From positions 62,001 to 126,000 of the forward strand of contig JBHGUR010000078.1 in NCBI GenBank assembly GCA_048976805.1: DNA of 64,000 nt, written 5' to 3'. This DNA is from Ectobacillus sp048976805. GTDB lineage: Bacteria; Bacillota; Bacilli; Bacillales; Bacillaceae_G. Position numbers and translations under genes: made by a program. Positions within the stretch are counted from its first letter, which is position 1; every line of letters starts with the position of its first letter. The notes beneath the pieces were generated by a model. It was not told the DNA's origin and made no database searches. It saw only the letters and a list, made by a program, of their open reading frames with translations. Of this stretch, positions 58,749 to 64,000 are shown one piece after another.

Positions 58749-59761
58749 TGAGTTATGTAACGATTGAACGGGTGACGAAGAAATATGACAATCAAGTAGT
58801 GTTAAATCATATTTCGTTAACATTGCAAAAAGGGGAGTTTGCTACTCTTTTAGGGCAAAGCGGGTGTGGGAAAAGTACGTTGCTGCGTTCCATTGCAGGT
58901 CTTGAAGAAGTTGACCAAGGAAGCATCTTTGTAGATCAAAAAAACATTACCCACTTATCACCGCGCCAGCGTGAGGTTGGCATGGTGTTTCAGTCTTATG
59001 CCCTGTTTCCGAATATGACAGTTTTTGAGAATATCGCCTATGGACTGAAAATGAAAAAAGAAAAAAATATTAAATCAAGAGTGCAAAATATGATTGATAT
59101 GATCGATTTGGCAGGGAAAGAAGGATCATATCCACATCAATTATCCGGCGGGCAGCAGCAGCGTGTTGCTCTTGCGCGTGCGCTTGTTATGGAGCCGAAA
59201 GTGCTGCTTTTGGACGAGCCGTTAAGCGCATTGGACGCAAAAATTAGAAAGAATTTGCAAAAGGAATTGAAAAGAATCCAAAGGGAATTAGGAATGACAA
59301 CGATTTTTGTTACCCATGATCAGGAAGAGGCGATGACGCTGTCCGATAAAATTTTTATTATGAATGAAGGGAACATTGTGCAATCCGGTTCTCCATCAGA
59401 CATTTATACTTCCCCGCTTAATACGTTTGTTGCAAAATTCATCGGGAATTATAATGTTTTACAGGTAGATATTTTTCGTAAGCTTGTGCGCAATGCGGAA
59501 TTAAAGGGTGGGGAAGTAGCGATTCGCCCCGAAGTGCTGCAATTGCTGCCTGTTGACCAAACAATCCCAGCACCGCAGGATAATTGGACAGTCAAAGGCT
59601 GTATCCGGGATATTTCCATGACTGGAAATGTTTTAAGGTATGAAGTGGAAGCAGATGGCTCTATCTTGCATGTAGATGCTCTTCACCATCAAGGGCAAAT
59701 GTTAGAGCAAGGCGCGTATATTCATGTGCTTATCCCGAAAAAGGATTGCATAGTTTTATAA
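58748..59761 (+). CDS. ABC transporter ATP-binding protein (PotA/FbpC-like)
   Basis: 337-residue ATPase. Walker A GQSGCGKST (about 36-44), Q-loop VFQSYALFPNMT, signature LSGGQQQRVALARAL, Walker B VLLLDEPLSALD and the H-loop FVTHDQEEAMT are intact. The C-terminal 100 residues form a TOBE-type regulatory domain (EVAIRPEVLQLLP). It energises the two permeases for phosphorus-compound uptake. Followed by the DeoR gene after 20 bases. Confidence 0.92.
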   Translation: MSYVTIERVTKKYDNQVVLNHISLTLQKGEFATLLGQSGCGKSTLLRSIAGLEEVDQGSIFVDQKNITHLSPRQREVGMVFQSYALFPNMTVFENIAYGLKMKKEKNIKSRVQNMIDMIDLAGKEGSYPHQLSGGQQQRVALARALVMEPKVLLLDEPLSALDAKIRKNLQKELKRIQRELGMTTIFVTHDQEEAMTLSDKIFIMNEGNIVQSGSPSDIYTSPLNTFVAKFIGNYNVLQVDIFRKLVRNAELKGGEVAIRPEVLQLLPVDQTIPAPQDNWTVKGCIRDISMTGNVLRYEVEADGSILHVDALHHQGQMLEQGAYIHVLIPKKDCIVL

Positions 59762-59780
59762 AAAATATTGAGGTGACGAT

Positions 59781-60563
59781 ATGTTAATTTTGCCGGAGGA
59801 AAGAAAAAATGAAATTTTAAATGAACTAGAGCGGGTTGGGAAGGTAAAAGTTGTTGATTTAGCTAAAAAATTTAATGTATCGGAAGAAACGATCCGCCGC
59901 GATTTAACAATATTGGAAGAGGGGGGGCTGTTGAAAAAAGTATATGGCGGAGCAATTAAAACAACCTTTCAATCCGGAGAACCTCCGTTTACGCAACGCA
60001 CGACGGTGAATCAAGAGGAGAAAATGAAAATCGGCAAAAAAGCAGCAGAGCTTATTTCTGACGGGGATGTCATTGTGATTGATGTAGGGACGACGACTGT
60101 TGAATTTGCCCATTTCATTCAAAATAAGAAGAACATTACAATTTTAACAAACTCTATTCCGGTTTCAGCTGTATTGATGGAATCCCTTAACCAGCAAAAG
60201 TTTACAGGAGAGATTTTACTGCTTGGCGGGCAGGTGGACCCGAAGCAGCAATCTATAAGCGGCTGCCTAACCGAGCAAATGCTGGGGCAATTCAATATCG
60301 ACAAGGCGTTTATTTCAGCGGGCGGCGTTTCGATCCAAAATGGCGTAAGCAACTATCATTTAAATGAGTCGTTGGTTTCCCGCACTATGGTGGATGTATC
60401 CAAGCAAATTATTTTGTTGGCCGATCATTCAAAATTCGGCGTTGATACATTTTGCAAAGTTTGCCCATTAGAAAGGGTCGATGTAATTGTCTGCGACCAA
60501 TCGTTGCCAGAGGCATGGAAGAATCATTCAAAATTAAGCGAAATCGATTGGATTGAGGCGTAG
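59781..60563 (+). CDS. DeoR/GlpR-family repressor
   Basis: 260-residue regulator. The N-terminal winged helix ERKNEILNELERVGKVKVVDLAKKFNVSEETIRRDLTILEEGGLLKKVYGGA is the DeoR signature. The C-terminal phosphosugar-sensing domain has DVIVIDVGTTTVEFA, LTNSIPVSAVL and KAFISAGGVS. DeoR members respond to phosphorylated sugars or polyols, which fits an operon that imports and cleaves an organophosphate. ATG 59781 follows GAGGTGACGAT. Likely controls the operon in response to the released product, in addition to PhoP. Confidence 0.9.
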   Translation: MLILPEERKNEILNELERVGKVKVVDLAKKFNVSEETIRRDLTILEEGGLLKKVYGGAIKTTFQSGEPPFTQRTTVNQEEKMKIGKKAAELISDGDVIVIDVGTTTVEFAHFIQNKKNITILTNSIPVSAVLMESLNQQKFTGEILLLGGQVDPKQQSISGCLTEQMLGQFNIDKAFISAGGVSIQNGVSNYHLNESLVSRTMVDVSKQIILLADHSKFGVDTFCKVCPLERVDVIVCDQSLPEAWKNHSKLSEIDWIEA

Positions 60564-60579
60564 AAAGGAGCCAAAAAAT

Positions 60580-61461
60580 ATGGGGTTAATCGCAATAGAT
60601 TTAGACGGGACGTTATTAAACCATCAAAATGAAATTAGCGAAGAAAATATAAAAGCCATTCAATACGCGCAAGAAAAGGGGATTGAAGTCGTTATTTCCA
60701 CAGGCCGGGCTTATTTTGATGCGCGCAAAATTTGCGAAAAGGCCGGGCTTTCTACATTTATAATCGGCACAAATGGAGCAACCGTTCATTCAAAAGAGGA
60801 ACAGCGTATCGCTGCTACTAGGATAGAGAGAAATCATGTCCAATCTATTCTCCAATGGCTGGATGAACGGAATTATTATTATGAAGTATTTACAGACACA
60901 GCGATTTACACGATTCGAAAAGCAAGAGAACATTTTTATAATGAGATACAAAGAATGAAACGCGCAAATTTAGATGCACATACGCAAGAATTGGCCACAG
61001 TCGCGGAAAGACAATTCGACCAGTTTGGCTATGCGTTTGCGGAAAGCTATCACGATATCTTAAAGCAAGAGGAGAACTTCTATAATATTTTAGCGTGTTC
61101 TTTTGACAAAAAGAGATTAGAAGAAGGGTGGGCGCAATTTAAAGAAGTTGATGCGTTAACAGTCGTTTCATCCGCCAATCATAACTTTGAAATTACTAGC
61201 AGATACGCTTCAAAAGGGATTGCCCTAGAAATGCTAGCTTCTTTGACAAATCGTTCTTTAGATCAAGCAATGGCAATCGGCGACAGCCATAATGATTTAT
61301 CCATGTTCGAAAAAGTGAAATATAGTGTAGCGATGGGAAACGCAAAAGATGAGATTAAAGCGGCTTGTGCAATGACAACGCTTAAAAACGATGAACATGG
61401 TGTGGCACATGCGATTTATCAATATGTTGACAGGCTTATCATCCAAAAGCAATATAAATAA
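60580..61461 (+). CDS. Cof-type HAD phosphatase
   Basis: 293-residue HAD hydrolase of the Cof (IIB) type. DLDGTLL (Asp nucleophile, about 6-12), VISTGRAY (motif II, Thr/Ser), Lys in the ASKGIALEML region, and AIGDSHNDLSMFEKVKY (motif IV). ATG 60580 is used, with AAAGGAGCC 8 bases upstream. These enzymes dephosphorylate sugar phosphates or flavin-like compounds; here it may remove phosphate from the product of the upstream phosphodiesterase. Separated from deoR by 16 bases, so cotranscribed. Confidence 0.88.
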   Translation: MGLIAIDLDGTLLNHQNEISEENIKAIQYAQEKGIEVVISTGRAYFDARKICEKAGLSTFIIGTNGATVHSKEEQRIAATRIERNHVQSILQWLDERNYYYEVFTDTAIYTIRKAREHFYNEIQRMKRANLDAHTQELATVAERQFDQFGYAFAESYHDILKQEENFYNILACSFDKKRLEEGWAQFKEVDALTVVSSANHNFEITSRYASKGIALEMLASLTNRSLDQAMAIGDSHNDLSMFEKVKYSVAMGNAKDEIKAACAMTTLKNDEHGVAHAIYQYVDRLIIQKQYK

Positions 61462-61514
61462 TTTGCTAGGATAATAGCTTGAAAGAGAAACTTCATGAAG
61501 GAGAGAAGCTTTGC

Positions 61515-61859
61515 ATGGCTTGGATTTACATGCTGGTTGCGGGCCTTTTGGAAATCGTCTGGGTAATAGGCCTTAAATATTCACGTGGATTTACCGAATT
61601 CATCCCTAGTATACTTACTGTGGGCGTTATCATTTTCAGCTTTTTCTTATTGTCGAAGGCGTTGCAAGCCATTCCAATAGGAACGGGGTATGCAATTTTT
61701 ACAGGCTTGGGCACTGCAGGGACAGTAGCTGTTGGCGCGCTCTTTTGGGGAGAAACGATGAACTTGCTGAAAGGTTTTTTTGTTATGTTAATGATTTTTG
61801 GAATCATTGGTTTAAAAATCATTTCAAATGATGGCCAAGCGCAGCAAGAAATGAAATGA
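61515..61859 (+). CDS. SMR-family transporter subunit 1
   Basis: 114-residue four-helix small multidrug resistance protein. WIYMLVAGLLEIVWVIGLKYSRGF has the conserved membrane Glu (Glu13), and IPIGTGYAIFTGLGTAGTVAVGALFWGE is the SMR core (GTGYAIFTGLG). The GWxE-like start pattern LLEIVWVIGLKYS is typical of the guanidinium-exporter (Gdx/SugE/YkkC) branch. ATG 61515 follows GAAGGAGAG. The adjacent overlapping gene encodes a second SMR, so a heterodimer such as YkkCD is likely. No guanidine riboswitch is visible in the short upstream gap. Confidence 0.87.
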   Translation: MAWIYMLVAGLLEIVWVIGLKYSRGFTEFIPSILTVGVIIFSFFLLSKALQAIPIGTGYAIFTGLGTAGTVAVGALFWGETMNLLKGFFVMLMIFGIIGLKIISNDGQAQQEMK

Positions 61860-61882
61860 TTACGAGGTTAGGTGATGATGGG

Positions 61883-62203
61883 ATGGCTTGGTTGTTTCTG
61901 CTTATTGCGGGTTTTGCCGAGATTGGCAGCGTGATAAGCCTTAAGCTTGCTGAAGGGTTTACAAAGTTGCTCCCCTCCACAGCTTGTTTATTGTTTGGAA
62001 GTCTTAGTTTTTATTTTTTGTCCTTATCATTAACTGCTCTTCCAATCGGCACCGCTTACGCAATATGGACGGGCATCGGTTCTGTTGGCAGTGTGTTGGT
62101 AGGAATGGCTTTTTTCCATGAACGAAAGGATAGGAAAAGAATATTCTTAATTATTTGTATTATAGCAGGGGTTATTGGTGTTAAAATAACTTCTGGACAG
62201 TGA
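61883..62203 (+). CDS. SMR-family transporter subunit 2
   Basis: 106-residue four-helix SMR protein, partner of the preceding one. AWLFLLIAGFAEIGSVISLKLAEGF has the membrane Glu, and LPIGTAYAIWTGIGSVGSVLVGMAFFHE is the conserved core. Starts at ATG 61883; an in-frame ATG 61856 overlaps the first gene's stop and would add nine residues. Paired SMR genes usually form an antiparallel heterodimer exporting guanidinium-type or quaternary cations. Order and overlap support cotranslation. Confidence 0.86.
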   Translation: MAWLFLLIAGFAEIGSVISLKLAEGFTKLLPSTACLLFGSLSFYFLSLSLTALPIGTAYAIWTGIGSVGSVLVGMAFFHERKDRKRIFLIICIIAGVIGVKITSGQ

Positions 62204-62243
62204 AAAAAGCTGTCCAAAACAGCTCAAGATAAGGGGGAGCAAG

Positions 62244-63614
62244 ATGCAAACGAATCAAATCGAGGGGAAAGCGGTACAGGATTGGAAAAAAGAATATCCT
62301 GTCATAAATGAACTCGTTTCAACAAAAGAAGTATTTTGGCCAAATCCTAAATATGGATTGTTTCAAGCAGGGATGAAAAATATCTTACTTACTGAAAAGG
62401 ATGTAAAAGATGCAGAAGAACGGTTAAAACGGTTTGCGCCTTATATCGCGAAGGTTTTTCCTGAAACAAGAGAGTCCAAGGGGATCATTGAATCGCCTAT
62501 TGCGGAAATTTCCTCTATGAAAAAACATCTGGAGCAAACTGAGAAACTGGAATTGCCGGGTACATTTTTATTAAAATGCGATAGCCATCTTCCTATTTCC
62601 GGCTCTATTAAAGCAAGGGGCGGCATTTATGAAGTGCTAAAGCACGCCGAGGATTTGGCGCTCGGGCAAAAGTTGCTCACATTACAAGATGATTATTCCG
62701 TACTAGATAGCGAGAAATTCAGAAGCTTTTTCTCACAATATGCAATTGCAGTGGGATCAACAGGTAATTTAGGGCTCAGCATTGGCATTATGAGCGCGAA
62801 AATGGGATTTCATGTAACGGTTCACATGTCAGCCGATGCGAAGAAGTGGAAAAAGGACCTTCTGAGAAGCAAGGGAGTAACAGTTGTAGAATATAAAGAG
62901 GATTACAGCAAAGCAGTGGAAGAAGGCCGAAAACAAGCAAACAGCGAGCCGAATTGCTATTTTATTGATGATGAAAATTCTAGAGATTTGTTTTTAGGAT
63001 ATGCAGTGGCAGCTTCACGGTTGAAAAAGCAATTAGACGCTATGAACATAACGGTAGATGAACACCATCCTCTATTTGTATATCTTCCATGCGGAGTAGG
63101 CGGCGGACCTGGGGGAGTAGCGTTTGGGTTGAAGTTGCTGTATCAGGATCATGTGCATTGCTTTTTTGCAGAACCTACGCATTCGCCTTGCATGCTGCTC
63201 GGTTTGGCAACAGGATTGCATGATAAAGTCTCTGTACAGGATTTTGGCATTGACAACATCACCGCAGCTGATGGCCTTGCGGTGGGAAGGCCATCCGGGT
63301 TTGTCGGCCGGACGATCGAGCCTTTATTAAGCGGATGCTATACGGTGAACGATGATAGGCTGTATACGCTGTTAAGCACAGTGGCGGATACTGAGAATAT
63401 TTATTTAGAGCCTTCCGCGTTGGCGGGTGTATTTGGGCCGGTTCAATTGATGAAGGAAGGATTAGCATATTTAGAGAAGCATAGCTTAATAGATAAGATG
63501 GAAAATGCTATGCATGTCATGTGGGCTACTGGGGGCAGCATGGTTCCAGCAGAAATGATGAGAGAGTACTATGAAATGGGATTGAAATTGCTTTTTAAGA
63601 AAGGCTCATGTTGA
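62244..63614 (+). CDS. dsdA: D-serine ammonia-lyase
   Basis: 456-residue PLP enzyme converting D-serine to pyruvate and ammonia. The PLP lysine is in PISGSIKARGGIYEVLKHAE (about 116-135), the phosphate-binding loop is STGNLGLSIGI, and PCGVGGGPGGVAFGLKLLY, DGLAVGRPSGFVG and MHVMWATGGSMVP are DsdA blocks. Usual length is 440-450; the last residues KGSC and the stop codon come from an inserted repeat (63603 onward), so the C-terminus is slightly altered. ATG 62244 follows AAGGGGGAGCAAG. Role: D-serine detoxification or use; its link with the SMR pair is unclear. Confidence 0.93.
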   Translation: MQTNQIEGKAVQDWKKEYPVINELVSTKEVFWPNPKYGLFQAGMKNILLTEKDVKDAEERLKRFAPYIAKVFPETRESKGIIESPIAEISSMKKHLEQTEKLELPGTFLLKCDSHLPISGSIKARGGIYEVLKHAEDLALGQKLLTLQDDYSVLDSEKFRSFFSQYAIAVGSTGNLGLSIGIMSAKMGFHVTVHMSADAKKWKKDLLRSKGVTVVEYKEDYSKAVEEGRKQANSEPNCYFIDDENSRDLFLGYAVAASRLKKQLDAMNITVDEHHPLFVYLPCGVGGGPGGVAFGLKLLYQDHVHCFFAEPTHSPCMLLGLATGLHDKVSVQDFGIDNITAADGLAVGRPSGFVGRTIEPLLSGCYTVNDDRLYTLLSTVADTENIYLEPSALAGVFGPVQLMKEGLAYLEKHSLIDKMENAMHVMWATGGSMVPAEMMREYYEMGLKLLFKKGSC

Positions 63615-63671
63615 TTTGGATTCATTTGTTGATTGGGAACGAAAGGCGGCGGCTCCAGCGGGAAAAGCGGG
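63603..63671 (-). repeat. GC-rich MITE family 1, copy E (truncated)
   Basis: Starts GGCTCATGTTGATTTGGATT and runs to GGAAAAGCGGG, matching only the right half of the family in reverse. It supplies the dsdA stop codon. Confidence 0.85.
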
Positions 63672-63713
63672 AGGTTCACAAATAACACTTTCAACATTAC
63701 AAGGGAGAATGTG

Positions 63714-63965
63714 ATGAAGTCATTAATTGAAAAAATACGACATAATAAGCAAGCCAAAAACGGTATTTTAATGTTTTTGTTTATGCTGATATTCGCGATG
63801 CCTGCTCAACAAAACATATACACAGCTGGCGCTTATATTCTAATTGTTTTCCTGATCACGTATATAGCAGCATATTTGCCTGTCAAACCGTATTGGAAAG
63901 GATTTTTGTATTCTCTGCATGTGGTAGTCCTTGTCATTATTGTCTATGTGGCTACAACTATATAA
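63714..63965 (+). CDS. Small membrane protein, 3' end formed by a MITE
   Basis: 83 residues with three hydrophobic segments (GILMFLFMLIFAM, NIYTAGAYILIVFLITYIAAYL, FLYSLHVVVLVIIVYVATT). ATG 63714 is used (AAGGGAGAATGT upstream); a longer frame to 63633 would start inside the neighbouring repeat. The last codons ATA TAA belong to the start of a MITE at 63958, so the natural C-terminus may have been longer. No recognised family. Confidence 0.65.
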   Translation: MKSLIEKIRHNKQAKNGILMFLFMLIFAMPAQQNIYTAGAYILIVFLITYIAAYLPVKPYWKGFLYSLHVVVLVIIVYVATTI

Positions 63966-64000
63966 ATACAAGTTAAAAAAAGAACATAAAACCTTTCTTT
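63958..64000 (-). repeat. MITE family 2, copy 5, cut by the window end
   Basis: CTATATAAATACAAGTTAAA and the following AAAAGAACATAAAACCTTTC match the end of the 38522 and 45557 copies in reverse; the rest lies beyond the window. Confidence 0.85.

Noticed and set aside
61462..61514. Guanidine (ykkC) riboswitch before the SMR pair.
   Set aside because: The gap after the HAD gene is only about 50 bases and shows none of the expected paired elements; no room for the aptamer.

Overview
The window comes from the chromosome of a spore-forming Bacillaceae. Direct signs are an SspH-type spore protein gene (27637-27819), small YfhD-, YuzL- and YozQ-like proteins, a squalene/polyprenoid cyclase, a HemAT globin transducer, a complete mntABCD operon and strong Shine-Dalgarno sequences with frequent TTG/GTG starts. 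Gene content resembles the Bacillus cereus group and relatives such as Ectobacillus; the species cannot be fixed from this sequence alone.

Layout. 0.2-7.4 kb: secreted nuclease, then a three-gene operon of a membrane-anchored von Willebrand A protein, a very large tubulin/FtsZ-like GTPase and a 101-residue unknown. 7.4-15.4 kb: RarD- and YuiD-type membrane proteins, a triterpene-type cyclase, a short-chain reductase, an NDK-domain protein whose ribosome site is buried in a hairpin, and DhaS aldehyde dehydrogenase. 15.7-19.1 kb: yhdT-panF (pantothenate uptake) and a stand-alone ArgH-like lyase. 19.3-24.6 kb: alpha-glucoside cluster (ROK regulator with palindromic operator, maltose acetyltransferase, two GH13 glucosidases that differ at a specificity residue). 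26.2-31.1 kb: oxygen/NO-related diiron and haem cluster (ScdA, two hemerythrins, HemAT, a DoxX-like membrane protein) with two FNR-type boxes. 33.7-37.9 kb: mntABCD, with a 145-bp repeat inserted at the mntA stop codon. 38.9-41.0 kb: alkaline phosphatase behind a Pho box, and a lipoprotein. 41.3 kb: a two-repeat CRISPR remnant without cas genes. 41.5-42.9 kb: amino-acid permease.

43-49.5 kb is an accessory, decaying zone: the 3' end of a 23S rRNA gene, a deleted 5S gene and a damaged tRNA-Leu (relic of an rRNA operon) with a TA-inserted MITE in the spacer; a resolvase gene cut by another MITE three codons after its start; a group II intron lacking its reverse transcriptase inside a broken lipoprotein gene; and a two-gene unit (secreted protein with a VVADP junction plus four-helix membrane protein) that looks like an effector and its immunity protein. 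49.6-53.4 kb: HXXEE membrane protein, divergent SgrR-type regulator and MFS exporter. 53.6-64 kb: alpha/beta hydrolase, a four-repeat Pho box driving an ABC transporter/phosphodiesterase operon followed by DeoR and HAD genes, an SMR pair, D-serine ammonia-lyase and a small membrane protein whose end is set by a MITE.

Two short repeat families account for much of the rearrangement: a GC-rich family ending in GGCTCTGTTAAA-type inverted repeats with 8-bp target duplications (five copies) and an AT-rich family inserting at TA (five copies, one cut by the window end). They split operons, supply stop codons and last residues, and break genes. The most novel-looking material is the vWA/tubulin operon, the VVADP effector/4-TM pair and the MITE-rewired resolvase.
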